64,000 nucleotides of DNA from Planctomycetota bacterium (GCA_028281765.1 JANQJF010000059.1:1-64000); one strand, 5' to 3'. Shown: positions 1-9,229, counted from the first letter of the stretch. Program-made: numbers and translations. The notes: a model not told the origin generated them from the sequence alone.

Positions 1-180
1 CTCGACGCTCTACCCATCTACCGCGAAATCGAGGCTCGACTCGGCGAGGCAAACACCATCAAGGCGCTCGGCGACCTCTACGTTCGCACCGATCGGCTCG
101 CCGACGCGGAAACCCACTACCTCGGCGCTCTACCCATCTACCGCGAAACCGAAGATCGACTCGGCGAGGCAAACTCCATC
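1..180 (+). repeat. Tandem 120-bp direct repeat inside the TPR gene
   Basis: Bases 1-60 and 121-180 match at 55 of 60 positions, giving a repeat period of 120 bp or 40 codons. The sequence between them (61-120) is less alike. The copy number outside the window is unknown. Such near-identity at DNA level implies recent repeat expansion or gene conversion. Confidence 0.85.
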
Positions 181-702
181 CAGGCGCTCGGGAATCTCGC
201 GAGTCATCGCCGCGATTTCGCGCTTGCCTTCAAGCAGCTGTCAAAGGCCCTGGCGATCCAGAGGGAGATCGGAGATGCCCTTGGCGCGGCGGGGACGCTC
301 GGTTACCTGGCGCGCGCGACGCTCCGAGCGGATCGGGACGCGCAGGCCGCCGTGCTGGCTGGGCACGCCTGGCGTGCGCTGCGGCAGATCGACGATCGAT
401 TCGGCCAGAGCCTGGTTTTGTCCGACCTCGGGCGTGCGCTCCAGTCCACGTCTCCGCAGGGCTCGGCGAGTGCGATGGTTCTGAGTTGGCAGCTGAAGCT
501 TGCGATCGGCGATCCCGGTGCGCGCGAACTCGGTCAGGTCCTCGCGCGGATCATGCCGGACCTGGATCCCGGCCAGCGGCTCTCTGAGTCCGATCTGGCC
601 GGTTTCCACGAAGCCGTGGAACGCGCGATCACCGAGCTCGAGGAGGGATTCGCGCGCGAGGAGCGTGATCCCTTCGAGTTCATGCCGGACGAGCCGTCGT
701 GA
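1..702 (+). CDS. TPR-repeat protein, 3' part (5' end outside window)
   Basis: Reading frame 1 is open from the first base to the TGA at 700-702, so this is the C-terminal ~233 residues of a longer protein. It contains TPR-like helical repeats of about 40 residues. Two units, containing the motifs ALPIYRE and RLGEAN, are almost identical in sequence. This is the kinesin-light-chain style of TPR, usually a protein-interaction or sensor domain in larger signalling proteins. The last ~50 residues are acidic and not repetitive. The stop overlaps the GTG start of the next gene by 4 bp, so the two are probably translated together. The N-terminal domain, which would decide function, is not visible. 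Confidence 0.8.
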   Translation, partial: LDALPIYREIEARLGEANTIKALGDLYVRTDRLADAETHYLGALPIYRETEDRLGEANSIQALGNLASHRRDFALAFKQLSKALAIQREIGDALGAAGTLGYLARATLRADRDAQAAVLAGHAWRALRQIDDRFGQSLVLSDLGRALQSTSPQGSASAMVLSWQLKLAIGDPGARELGQVLARIMPDLDPGQRLSESDLAGFHEAVERAITELEEGFAREERDPFEFMPDEPS

Positions 703-2042
703 CGCGTCCACTCCTCGTCGTCTCTGATCTCCACATCGCGCCGGACGGGCCACTGTCGAACTTCCATGCTGGATCAGAACTCGCCGCGTTCTGCGACCAC
801 GCCGCATCGAACCAAGCGACCCTGGTGCTGAACGGGGATACGTTCGACCTACTCCAGGAACCCGATCGTCCGGAGACACTCTCCTGTCAGAGCGCCGTAG
901 ACGGCATCCGCGAGCTCCTGGGCAAGGTGCGCGATTGCGACTGGGGATCCGCACTCTTCGATGCGATCGGCGCGATTCCGCGCAGCGGAGGCCGTGTGAT
1001 CGTGCTCCCGGGCAATCACGATCCGGAGCTGTTCGTGCCGGCAGTCGAGCCGGTGATTCGCGAGGCCCTCGGGTTGTCGCCGAACGATGCGTTCGAGATC
1101 GATCGGTCAGGAGAGCCGTGGCGTGACGAGGTCGAGGGCTGGAAGGTCGTACTCGGCCACGGCCACCGCCCCGACCCGGTCAACGACATCGTTCCGGCGG
1201 AGTTGCACACGGCATTGGAAGCCGAACGCGAGTTTGCGCTACCACCGGGTTCCCTGCTCGTGCTGCGCACGCTGAATGCCTTCAAGGAAGCCGTGGATGC
1301 CGATGGCAAGCCTCGGTTCGGATTCGTCGACAAGCTGAAGCCCGAGACGTCCGGGGTGATGCTCCTCCTGCTCTATCTCGACCCGAAGCTGTTCTTCGCA
1401 TCGGCGCCGGTCGCGGCCAGAGCACTGCGGCCCAATCTGATGCGCGCCGTGCGGGCCTGCTTGAAGACCGGTCCCGCGTTGGGGCCACAAGAGGGCGAGG
1501 CGAACCGCGATGGCGCGACTTGGTTCGACGACCTCGCGCACGCGCTCGGTGCGGTGCTCCGCACGGAATCCGAAGATGCGACGGAGGGCAACCTCCAGCA
1601 ACTCGACCAGCTCCTCGTGCGTCCGGAGCGACCTCCCCACGTTGGCGGCGGACTCGCACAGTACGGCGGGCTGCGTCTCGTACTTCGCGCGGCGATGCGC
1701 GCACTCTGGCGCAATTCGAAGTTCTTCGGCCATGAGAACCTGTCCGAACTGGACGAACGGATCGTCATCGATCATCTCCCACCCGGAAAGCCGCAGCGGG
1801 TCGCAATCGCAGGCCATACACACGCTGCCCGTGAAGTCGAGTTACCAGACGACCGGTTTTACCTGAACACCGGGACGTGGACCGATCTCCTCTCGGTTCC
1901 GCCGGACACGGCTACGGATCAGGAACTGATGACGTGGATTGACGACCTGGAGGCCGGTCGACTGCGAAGCGTTCGGAGTCTGACCTACGCCGAGATCACG
2001 GCCGAAGGACCGCGCTTGGTCAACTGGACTTGCGGTAGTTGA
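699..2042 (+). CDS. Calcineurin-like metallophosphoesterase
   Basis: This 447-residue protein carries the full set of dinuclear metallophosphoesterase motifs: DLH at residues 10-12, GDTFD at 46-50, GNHD at 105-108, a GHGH motif further on, and GHTHA at 372-376. It should hydrolyse a phosphoester, but the substrate cannot be read from sequence. A long helical insertion (roughly residues 165-330) between GHGH and the final GHTH makes it larger than the ~250-residue core family and may cap the active site. There is no signal peptide, so it is probably cytoplasmic. The GTG start overlaps the TGA of the preceding TPR gene by 4 bp, which fixes the start and suggests a functional pair. Confidence 0.9.
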   Translation: MTRPLLVVSDLHIAPDGPLSNFHAGSELAAFCDHAASNQATLVLNGDTFDLLQEPDRPETLSCQSAVDGIRELLGKVRDCDWGSALFDAIGAIPRSGGRVIVLPGNHDPELFVPAVEPVIREALGLSPNDAFEIDRSGEPWRDEVEGWKVVLGHGHRPDPVNDIVPAELHTALEAEREFALPPGSLLVLRTLNAFKEAVDADGKPRFGFVDKLKPETSGVMLLLLYLDPKLFFASAPVAARALRPNLMRAVRACLKTGPALGPQEGEANRDGATWFDDLAHALGAVLRTESEDATEGNLQQLDQLLVRPERPPHVGGGLAQYGGLRLVLRAAMRALWRNSKFFGHENLSELDERIVIDHLPPGKPQRVAIAGHTHAAREVELPDDRFYLNTGTWTDLLSVPPDTATDQELMTWIDDLEAGRLRSVRSLTYAEITAEGPRLVNWTCGS

Positions 2043-2220
2043 CGCGCAAACGATCCGGGGACGATGTCGGCCGCGCGCGCTCCGGGCGCGTGCCACGCTC
2101 GGGCACGGACACAAGGCACGCACGCGAGCCCGACGCGCTCGTGCCCTCTGCCCGTGAACGCTCCGTCCGCCTGTCATCTTGCCCGCGCCACCCCGGTCGC
2201 TCGGGTATCGTGGCGGCCCC
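2043..2220. other. Intergenic region, no feature recognised
   Basis: This 178-bp GC-rich spacer separates the metallophosphoesterase stop from the M48 protease start. The protease frame stays open upstream to 2179, but that stretch lacks protein-like character. No convincing promoter, terminator or RNA gene was found. Confidence 0.5.
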
Positions 2221-4347
2221 ATGCCGGGCAACTCGATCGTCACTCCGCTCCACCTCGGCATCGCGTTCGCCGTGCTGGTGCAGCTCTGCGTGCTCGCGGG
2301 ACGCACGCAGCGTCGCGAGTCGGGTGCGTCGTGGGGCAGGCTCTGGCTCGCCTCGCTGTTGCTGTCGTCGCTCGTCTTCCTACCGTGTGTCCCGGCGCTG
2401 CTGTTCGGCGAAGCACTCGACTTCAGCTGGGGATCGAGCGCGTCGGTCGTGTCGGCGGACGAGCTCGAGGCAACCGGCCAACCTGCGCCCGAGGGCGCGT
2501 CGCTGATCGAGGAAGGTGGTCGCCGCTACTACCTCGTGCCGTTCGACGGAGACTACCGCGCGACGTTCGGTTCCGGCTACACCGGCGTGTTTCGGCCGGT
2601 CAACCTCCTGGTCCTGCTGTTCGCCCTGATCCCGCTGCTCCGCAACGGCATCGGCATGCTGCGGCCCTTGCGCAAGCACCTAAAGGAGCTGGACGAGTTG
2701 CCACGGGTCGAAGATCCCGACGTGCTCGCGCGCGTCGACGCGATCACCGAACGCATGGGCATCGCAGATCCGCGCGTCTATCGCCTCATCTCCGTTTCGG
2801 GACACGCAGAAGTCCAGGCCGTGACCGGCGGCGCAGTCGGCGCAACGATCATCGCGACCGACGGTGTCCTCGACCAGCTCGACGACGACGAAGGCGCCGC
2901 GATCCTCGCGCACGAGGTCGCACACATCGCACGCCGCAGCATCTGGCGCATGATGATCGGGATCGCGCTGTGCCAGACGGCAGTCGTGCTCGCGAGCGCC
3001 TGGATCTTTCCGAGCGTCGCGATCGCGCTCGGTCTCGCCGCGGCGTGGACGCTGTTCAAGCTCATCAGCCAGGTCGAGGAGCACGGCAGCGACCGGCTCG
3101 CGGCGCGGGCCGTCGGATTCGCGTCGATGGCCCGCGCGCTCGACAAGACGCACGCGGCGAATCGACTCCCGTGCGGCCCTGCGTGGACGCGACTCGTCCA
3201 CGCGACCGCGACGCATCCGTCGGCCGCGATGCGTGCGGCGCACTTACGAACGCACGCCCCGCTCGAAGACCGTGACACCATCGCAGTCGACGCCGACGAA
3301 GTCGCGGCCCAGCGGCGGACGAACCGCGTCGTGCTCACGATCGCCGCGGCACTCTTCGCTGCCGGCGTCTGGGGCGGAATCGATGCGCGCGTCCAGTGGT
3401 ACGGGGTCGGCTGCCTCGCGCTGATAGTCGTCTCGCCCCCACTCGTCGGACTACTCGCGGTCTACCGCCGGTTGCTCGACCTGCGGCGTCTCGGCTACCT
3501 GCCCCTGCCGTGGGCGTTCTGCGCACGAGTCCTGATCTACGCGACGTCGATCTACTTCGTGTTCACCGGCCTCGGCGAGCCCTGGTGCTGGCCGACGTGG
3601 ATCGCGATCGCGACGTTCGTCACGACGTTCTGGCTCGCGCGGCGACGCGTGCGCCGTTGGGCGAACATCACGAAGGCCGTGCGAACGCTCGACCTCGACG
3701 GCGCGACCCGACTCGTCGACGAACTCCCGCGCCGGGAGCGCACGCGCCCGAACACGCAGCTGCTGCGAGCGCAGCTCCTGCTCGCGGGACGACGCGACGA
3801 CGAGGCGCGAGCGGAGCTCGAGGCCTTGATCGAACGACGACCGAAGTTCTGGCCGGCGCACCTGATGCTCAGCCTGATGACGAGCTGGACCGACCCGGAG
3901 CGCGGCCTCGAGATCGCCGACGCCGTCGACCGCGCGGTGCCGAACAACCCGTATCCGCTGTCGAATCGCGCGGGCAGCCTGTCGCGTATGGGACGGTTCG
4001 AGGAAGCCGAAGCGGTCGTCGAGCGCATCCTGACACTCGCCCCGAACGACGGCGTGTTCTTGACGCTCGCCGCGGGCGTGGCGAGCCGCGCCGATGACCA
4101 TGCGCGCACGGCAGCACGGATCGAAGTCGCCGAGCGCCACGACCCGGCGTCGACGGCGCTGCTCGTGGTGAAGGCGCGGTACAGCGTGCGCACGGCGGAC
4201 CGAGAGGTGGCCGAGGAGGTGTTGCGGGTAGCGCGAGAGGCGGTGGAGAAGAACCCGTTGGCGATGCTGCGGTTCGATTTGGAGGCGGTGGAGGATGAGC
4301 TTGCGGAACGGGGGGAGAGAGCGGGAGCCGGCAAGGGACCGTCTTAG
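2221..4347 (+). CDS. M48-family membrane metalloprotease with C-terminal TPR domain
   Basis: This 708-residue protein combines hydrophobic N-terminal segments, a zinc-protease domain and a C-terminal TPR region. The zinc-binding HEVAH motif is at residues 231-235, preceded by the DQLDDDEGAAILA context typical of HtpX/Ste24-like M48 enzymes. The downstream EEHGSD motif supplies the probable third zinc ligand. More hydrophobic segments follow at about residues 360-475, and TPR-like repeats fill about 490-690. It probably handles membrane-protein quality control or a specific substrate delivered by the TPRs. The ATG at 2221 was chosen because it begins a typical N-terminal membrane segment. The last ~150 bp are unusually rich in G-ending codons. 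Confidence 0.88.
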   Translation: MPGNSIVTPLHLGIAFAVLVQLCVLAGRTQRRESGASWGRLWLASLLLSSLVFLPCVPALLFGEALDFSWGSSASVVSADELEATGQPAPEGASLIEEGGRRYYLVPFDGDYRATFGSGYTGVFRPVNLLVLLFALIPLLRNGIGMLRPLRKHLKELDELPRVEDPDVLARVDAITERMGIADPRVYRLISVSGHAEVQAVTGGAVGATIIATDGVLDQLDDDEGAAILAHEVAHIARRSIWRMMIGIALCQTAVVLASAWIFPSVAIALGLAAAWTLFKLISQVEEHGSDRLAARAVGFASMARALDKTHAANRLPCGPAWTRLVHATATHPSAAMRAAHLRTHAPLEDRDTIAVDADEVAAQRRTNRVVLTIAAALFAAGVWGGIDARVQWYGVGCLALIVVSPPLVGLLAVYRRLLDLRRLGYLPLPWAFCARVLIYATSIYFVFTGLGEPWCWPTWIAIATFVTTFWLARRRVRRWANITKAVRTLDLDGATRLVDELPRRERTRPNTQLLRAQLLLAGRRDDEARAELEALIERRPKFWPAHLMLSLMTSWTDPERGLEIADAVDRAVPNNPYPLSNRAGSLSRMGRFEEAEAVVERILTLAPNDGVFLTLAAGVASRADDHARTAARIEVAERHDPASTALLVVKARYSVRTADREVAEEVLRVAREAVEKNPLAMLRFDLEAVEDELAERGERAGAGKGPS

Positions 4348-4353
4348 GCCCCG

Positions 4354-4968
4354 CTACCGCGCCGGCGTCGCGACCGGCTCCCGCTCGAACAGACCATGCC
4401 GTTCGCATTCGCCGAGCAGCTGGTCGACGAGGCTGTCTGTCGCGATCGACAACGCGAGGACGACACCCTCCGGATCGTGCTGCGCGACCGGCTCGCGGCT
4501 TTCGATCTCGCGGCGCATCACGGTCTTGCCGTCCGGCGTCGACACGCGGTATTCGATCGCCGCATGCCCGTGCCAGCCGTCGTCCTCCACGCTCAGGTGG
4601 AACGCGTGGACGTGCACGTCCAGCACGTAGTCGACGTCACTCGAGTAGGCATCCGCAACAACGTCCGAGAAGCACCCCGAACGGGATAGCCCGAGCCACA
4701 GCGCATCGCCGATGAGCCGATCGAGCGAGCCCGCCCATTGGTGGTAGTGGTAGTAGTGCATCCGCACCGGGCCCTCGCTGACCATGAGTCGGTCGGTCGC
4801 GAGGTCGGCGCTGAGTCGGATCGCGCCGATGCCGATCGACTCACCCTGCAGCGTCGCGCCTCCGGCAGCGGGAGGAAGGCGCAGCCGATAGTAGGTCGTG
4901 TCCGGAACCTCGACCGTCCCGCACGACTGGAGCAGCAGCAGGACACCCGTTGCGAACAGACGCTTCAT
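4354..4968 (-). CDS. ABC-transport auxiliary lipoprotein, PqiC-like
   Basis: This 204-residue protein begins with a lipoprotein signal ending in LLLQSC, with Cys16 as the lipidation site. The mature part starts with a YYRLRLP segment, followed by a region on presenting a single surface (IGIGAIRLSADLATDRLMV) typical of the PqiC/DUF330 family. Such proteins sit in the outer membrane or periplasm and assist MCE-type lipid transporters. It is the last gene of the four-gene Mla-like operon, and its start overlaps the stop of the MCE gene by 4 bp, so coupling is likely. The family is assigned from motif style and gene context. Confidence 0.8.
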   Translation of the reverse strand: MKRLFATGVLLLLQSCGTVEVPDTTYYRLRLPPAAGGATLQGESIGIGAIRLSADLATDRLMVSEGPVRMHYYHYHQWAGSLDRLIGDALWLGLSRSGCFSDVVADAYSSDVDYVLDVHVHAFHLSVEDDGWHGHAAIEYRVSTPDGKTVMRREIESREPVAQHDPEGVVLALSIATDSLVDQLLGECERHGLFEREPVATPAR

Positions 4969-5936
4969 CTCGCTCCCCCACCCGGCCGCGCCGGGACTTC
5001 GATTTCTTCCTGCTCACCGCCGAACAAGAGCGACGACGGGGCGTTGCGGAGCTGGCGAGCCAAGCCGCGCAACTCCCGCAGCGACTCTCGCGCGGTGAGG
5101 ATCGTCGCGTGCAGCGGACTCCGCACTTCGGCGACGAGCGCCGTCGCTTCGTCGGTCATGCGCGCGAGCCCGGTCTCCACCTCGGTCAGCCGATCGATCG
5201 CAATCTGAGCCGACGCGAGGATTCGGCCGACGTCCTCGCGCTGCAGCAGCTCCGTGCCCGCATCCGCCGCGTCGCCGATCCGACGCAGCGTGTCCCGCGC
5301 ATCCTTCGTGAGCGCGGGCACTTCGGCCACCGCCGCGTCCAGCCGCGCCAGAATCGCGTCGACTCGTTCGGGCAGTCCGGCGGTCGCGCCCTCGATGTTC
5401 TCGAGGATGCGACCGACAGTCGCACGGTTCTCGGGCCCGAGCAACTGATTGCCGGCGATCACCAACCGATCGACGTTCGCGAGCGTGCTTTCGATGCGTG
5501 TGACGACCTCGGGCAAAGAAGACTTCAGCGCGTGCAGCGGATCGTCCTTCGGCTGGATGACCGCGCCATCGTGCAGCTCCTTCGCGCCCTTCTCGTAGCC
5601 CTCGAGCTCGACCGTGACCTGACCGGTGACGAGCAGGCGATCGAGTCGTGCACGCGTAACCTCTTGGATCACCGCTCGGCGCGGGTCGACCGAGATCTCG
5701 ACCGAGGTCTGTCCGTCGCGGAATCGAATGTCACTGACCGCACCGATCGGCACGCCCTGGAAGTTCACCTTCGAGCCGATCACCATCCCCTTCACGTTCT
5801 CGTCGAACCGGATGTAGTAGTGCGCGGTGACCGAATCGAACGCGGAGCCGACGATGAAGAGCACGAGCCCGACGAAGACCGTCAGCGTTCCGCACACCAG
5901 GGCACCGACTCGGAACTGCAGGGACTTGTGTTTCAT
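4965..5936 (-). CDS. MCE-domain lipid-transport protein (MlaD-like)
   Basis: This 323-residue protein has one N-terminal transmembrane helix (about residues 9-30), then an MCE domain with the characteristic VKGMVIGSKVNFQGVPIG stretch (about 48-65). The remainder is a long helical region resembling the extended tails of MlaD/Mce proteins. It is expected to form an oligomeric periplasmic ring that binds lipid for the ABC transporter encoded just upstream. The start is 6 bp after the ATPase stop, and the end overlaps the lipoprotein gene. Both features indicate one transcript. Confidence 0.9.
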   Translation of the reverse strand: MKHKSLQFRVGALVCGTLTVFVGLVLFIVGSAFDSVTAHYYIRFDENVKGMVIGSKVNFQGVPIGAVSDIRFRDGQTSVEISVDPRRAVIQEVTRARLDRLLVTGQVTVELEGYEKGAKELHDGAVIQPKDDPLHALKSSLPEVVTRIESTLANVDRLVIAGNQLLGPENRATVGRILENIEGATAGLPERVDAILARLDAAVAEVPALTKDARDTLRRIGDAADAGTELLQREDVGRILASAQIAIDRLTEVETGLARMTDEATALVAEVRSPLHATILTARESLRELRGLARQLRNAPSSLLFGGEQEEIEVPARPGGGAR

Positions 5937-5942
5937 CGTGTC

Positions 5943-6788
5943 TCAGATCGCGATGAATTCCGCGACATCGATGGTTCGTTCATCGGCCTCTCGCATGCGG
6001 CGCTCGATGAAATCTCGAATTCGCGGGTCGTGACTCGTCCACACGTCTTCCTTCTCCCCGAGCGCGGCGACGCGCCCGTCGAAGAAGACCGCGACGCGAT
6101 CCGCGATGCACTGGGCCGACGGCAGGTCGTGCGTGACGACGACCATCGTGATTCCGAACACTTGGTTCAGCTTGCAGATCAGGTTGTCGACTTCTGCCGC
6201 AGTCACCGGATCGAGGCCGGCCGACGGCTCGTCGAAGAAGATGATGTCGGGGTCGAGCACGATGGCCCGCGCGATCGCCGCCCGCTTCTTCATGCCGCCC
6301 GACAGATTCGCGGGCAGCAGGTCGCAGGCGTGCAGCAGACCGACCATCTCGAGCTTCATCCGCGCGATGTCGCGGATCAGCTCGTCGTCGAGTTCGGTGT
6401 TCTCACGCAGCGGCAGGGCGACGTTGTCGAGCACGCTCAGGCTGCCGAGCAGGGCACCGCCCTGGAACGAAAGGCCCGTGCGGAGCCGCAGCTTCTGCAG
6501 TTCCGCCTCCGGCAGCGCGAAGATGTCCTGCCCGTCGACGAACACCGAGCCCGTCGTCGGACGGTTGAGCCCGCAGAGGTGGCGGAGCATCGTCGTCTTC
6601 CCGCAGCCCGACGGCCCCATGATCACGAACACCTCCCCGCGCCGAATCGCGAGGTCGATTCCGTCGAGCACCGTCCGACCGTCGAAGTCGGTACCGACCG
6701 CGATGGCGCGAATGAAGTCGTCGGTCGTACCGCGCGCCGACTGCGGCGTGATGAGTTCGGGCGGAATCTGCGGGGCCGGCCAGCTCAC
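5943..6788 (-). CDS. ABC transporter ATPase (MlaF-like)
   Basis: This 281-residue ATPase has Walker A GPSGCGKTT at residues 58-66, signature LSGGMKKR at 162-169, and Walker B ending in DEP at 186-188. The LSGGMKKR variant, with Met-Lys-Lys after the signature, is typical of MlaF/Ttg2A-type lipid importers or exporters. The GTG at 6788 was chosen as start because it overlaps the TGA of the permease gene by 4 bp. The frame stays open further upstream, but that part has no ABC homology. It should energise phospholipid traffic between the inner and outer membranes with the neighbouring permease and MCE protein. Confidence 0.92.
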   Translation of the reverse strand: MSWPAPQIPPELITPQSARGTTDDFIRAIAVGTDFDGRTVLDGIDLAIRRGEVFVIMGPSGCGKTTMLRHLCGLNRPTTGSVFVDGQDIFALPEAELQKLRLRTGLSFQGGALLGSLSVLDNVALPLRENTELDDELIRDIARMKLEMVGLLHACDLLPANLSGGMKKRAAIARAIVLDPDIIFFDEPSAGLDPVTAAEVDNLICKLNQVFGITMVVVTHDLPSAQCIADRVAVFFDGRVAALGEKEDVWTSHDPRIRDFIERRMREADERTIDVAEFIAI

Positions 6789-7921
6789 GACAGGAGCATC
6801 CTCTGAGCGGTCACGAACACCGCGTCGATGATGATGATGAGGAAGATCGAAAGGACGACGGCGTTCGTCGTCGCCCGGCCGACGCCCTCGCTGCCGCCGG
6901 TCACCCGCAGACCGAGCCCGCAGCCGACGACACCGATGCACGTGCCGAACGCGAGGCTCTTGGCCATTGCGACGGTGAAGTCTCCGATTCGCAGCGCCGA
7001 GCGCGTCTGTTCCCAGTAGGCACCGGGCTCGATGTCCGCGACCAGGAAGCCGAACAGCGCGCCGCCGGACATCGCGATGACGTCGAACAGGACGCCGAGG
7101 CCGACGACGGCGAGAGCGAGCGCCAGAACCTTCGGAACGACCAGGAACCGCACCGCGTGCACGCCCATCTGTTTGAGCGCGTCGATCTCTTCACCGACGA
7201 CCATCGAGCCGAGCTGCGCCGCGTTGCTACTGCCGGAGCGGGCCGCGAGCACGATCGCGGTCATCAACGGACCGATCTCGGTCATCACCGAGACGCCGAC
7301 CATGTCGGCCATGTAGATCTCCGCGCCCCACATCCGCAGCTGCACGTAGGCCTGCATCGCGAGGATCAACCCGAGGAGAAACGCGATCAACGCGACGATC
7401 GGCAGCGCGCCGTTCGCGCACTGGTCGAGTTCGAGAATCGTCCGATCGACTCGAAGGCGCTTGCCGCGAAACGGATCGACGAACGTCGCGATCGCGGTTT
7501 CCCGGGCCGTGCGCAGCACGTCGCGACACGCGCGAAAGTGCGGAATCGCAAATGAGCCGACGCGACTGATCGGATCGACCTTCTCGGTCTCGACCGCAGC
7601 CGGCTCGGTCAACCGATCCACCCGCACGAGCGAGAACAGATCGAGCATCGGCTTCGACATGCCGCGCAGCTTGACCTCGACGCCTCGGTCGCGCGCGTGC
7701 CGGACCGCCTGGACGATCGCCCCGACTCCGATCGAGTCGAATCGCTCGACCTGGGCGAGATCGAGCACGACCTTGTCCGGCCCGGCACGGAACGTCCGGT
7801 CGATCTTGCCGAGCAGCTCGGGCGCGGAGTCGCGGTCGAGCTCGTTGGCACACTCGATTACTGGGGCGGTCGTTTCGGACACGGTTCGGGTCAACTCGAA
7901 GTGGAATCCTGCCGATCCCAT
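6785..7921 (-). CDS. STAS-MlaE fusion, lipid ABC transporter permease
   Basis: This 378-residue protein carries an N-terminal STAS domain (about residues 20-100, with the segment LDLAQVERFDSIGVGAI). A MlaE-type permease domain follows (about 130-375) with the conserved VGVSVMTEIGPLMTAIVLA region and several transmembrane helices. In enteric bacteria the STAS function is a separate protein (MlaB); here it is fused to the permease, as in many other phyla. It is the first gene of the minus-strand operon 7921-4354. The divergent TraF-like outer-membrane gene starts about 105 bp away, so the two may share a control region. Confidence 0.9.
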   Translation of the reverse strand: MGSAGFHFELTRTVSETTAPVIECANELDRDSAPELLGKIDRTFRAGPDKVVLDLAQVERFDSIGVGAIVQAVRHARDRGVEVKLRGMSKPMLDLFSLVRVDRLTEPAAVETEKVDPISRVGSFAIPHFRACRDVLRTARETAIATFVDPFRGKRLRVDRTILELDQCANGALPIVALIAFLLGLILAMQAYVQLRMWGAEIYMADMVGVSVMTEIGPLMTAIVLAARSGSSNAAQLGSMVVGEEIDALKQMGVHAVRFLVVPKVLALALAVVGLGVLFDVIAMSGGALFGFLVADIEPGAYWEQTRSALRIGDFTVAMAKSLAFGTCIGVVGCGLGLRVTGGSEGVGRATTNAVVLSIFLIIIIDAVFVTAQRMLLS

Positions 7922-8013
7922 CGGATGTTCGGCCCCCTCGGCTTGATCCTGGAACTGGGGGCCGGGCCCGGGTCCAATCCCGGATACGACGAATCAGCGC
8001 CTTTCGGGGCGCC

Positions 8014-8020
8014 GGAAGGG
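8014..8020 (+). promoter_or_regulatory. Shine-Dalgarno site for the TraF-like gene
   Basis: GGAAGGG lies 6 bp before the ATG at 8027. It is one of the few clear ribosome-binding sites in this window and supports that start over the longer open frame that begins at 7697 inside the permease gene. Confidence 0.6.
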
Positions 8021-8026
8021 AACCCT

Positions 8027-9229
8027 ATGAAGACGACCTGCTCGTTCTTGCTCTGCGCCGGCGTGTTTGCCGCCAGCGCCCACGCCCAGTTCTTCGAAGG
8101 CCGCAGTTCGGCGATGGGCAACACCGGGGTCGCTTCGGCGCGCTACGTCGTAGCCCCGCTGACGAACCCGGCGCTGATGTCGCGATTCGGCGACAGCGAC
8201 ACGTTCGGCATGATCATCCCGACGGTCGGCGTCAGCGTGCAGGACAAGGACGGGCTGCTCCAGGACATCGACGACTTCCAGGATGCCTTCGACGCCCTCG
8301 CGGAGTCCCTGGACAACGGCTCAGCCAGCGTCACGGAACGCCAGGACGTCGCAAACCTGCTCACGCGGATGAACGGCAAGCGTGTGACCGGCAACGTCGG
8401 CGCGAACTTCACGTTCGTGCTGCCGATGGAGGAGTTCTCGGTCGGCCTCTTCGCGCGTAGCTATCTCGACGCTGCCGCCGCTCCTGAGATCGCCGCTTCC
8501 GACATCGCCCTGATCAACAACCCGGCCACGGCCACCGGAGACCAGCTCCGGAACGGTCTGCAATCGCAAGCGCGTGCCATCAGTGCCGGCCTGAGCGAAG
8601 TCGGTGTGTCGTTCTCGACGGCATTCGCAATCGGCGAGAACAAGCTCGCAGTCGGCCTGACGCCGAAGTTCCAGCGCGTCGACACGTTCAACTACGCGAT
8701 CAACATCAACAACTTCGACGAAGACGACGTCGACGACAGCCAATTCCGCAACGACGACACCGGTGTCAACCTCGACGTCGGCGCGGCGCTCATGCTGCAG
8801 GGCGGCTTCACGTTCGGCGTGATGATCCGCAACGTGATCTCCGACGAGTACCAGACGCCACTCGCGGGCCTCTTCAACACGTCGTTCGAGTACAACATCG
8901 AACCGGTCGCGACCATCGGCGCCGCCTGGAACAACGAGACATTCGCGCTGACCGCGGAGGTCGACGTCCTCGAGACGGAGCGATTCACGGACGTGAGCGG
9001 ACTCGTCGACGACAACTCGCGCTTCGTGCGCGCCGGCGCCGAGATCGACCTCGCGGACTGGGTCCAGCTGCGTGGCGGCGTGCAGTTCGACACGGAAGAC
9101 ACCGTGACGGACCTGATCACCGCGGGCATCGGCCTGTCGCCGGGTGATCTCGTGCACCTCGACATCGCGGGCCAGCTCGGCGAAGAGGACACCTACGGCG
9201 CGGTGGTGCAGCTGAGTATCACGTTCTGA
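8027..9229 (+). CDS. TraF-like outer-membrane beta-barrel protein
   Basis: This 400-residue protein has a signal peptide ending in SAHAQ, followed by the segment FEGRSSAMGNTGVASARYV and then APLTNPAL. That opening is characteristic of the family annotated as conjugal transfer TraF (PF13729), which are probably outer-membrane barrels related to FadL or PorV. Alternating hydrophobic beta-strand patterns fill the rest, and the protein ends in aromatic Phe (SITF), as many outer-membrane proteins do. No conjugation genes are nearby, so the TraF name should not be read as evidence for transfer. A role in outer-membrane lipid or hydrophobic-compound traffic would suit the divergent Mla operon. Confidence 0.8.
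   Translation: MKTTCSFLLCAGVFAASAHAQFFEGRSSAMGNTGVASARYVVAPLTNPALMSRFGDSDTFGMIIPTVGVSVQDKDGLLQDIDDFQDAFDALAESLDNGSASVTERQDVANLLTRMNGKRVTGNVGANFTFVLPMEEFSVGLFARSYLDAAAAPEIAASDIALINNPATATGDQLRNGLQSQARAISAGLSEVGVSFSTAFAIGENKLAVGLTPKFQRVDTFNYAININNFDEDDVDDSQFRNDDTGVNLDVGAALMLQGGFTFGVMIRNVISDEYQTPLAGLFNTSFEYNIEPVATIGAAWNNETFALTAEVDVLETERFTDVSGLVDDNSRFVRAGAEIDLADWVQLRGGVQFDTEDTVTDLITAGIGLSPGDLVHLDIAGQLGEEDTYGAVVQLSITF

Noticed and set aside
1..180. Possible CRISPR-like repeat
   Set aside because: The period is 120 bp, the repeats code for TPR helices in one open frame, and there are no short unique spacers or cas genes.
8027..9229. Conjugation region because of the TraF-like family name
   Set aside because: No relaxase, coupling protein, pilus ATPase of type IV secretion or oriT is near. 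The family name is historical, and the protein looks like a general outer-membrane barrel.
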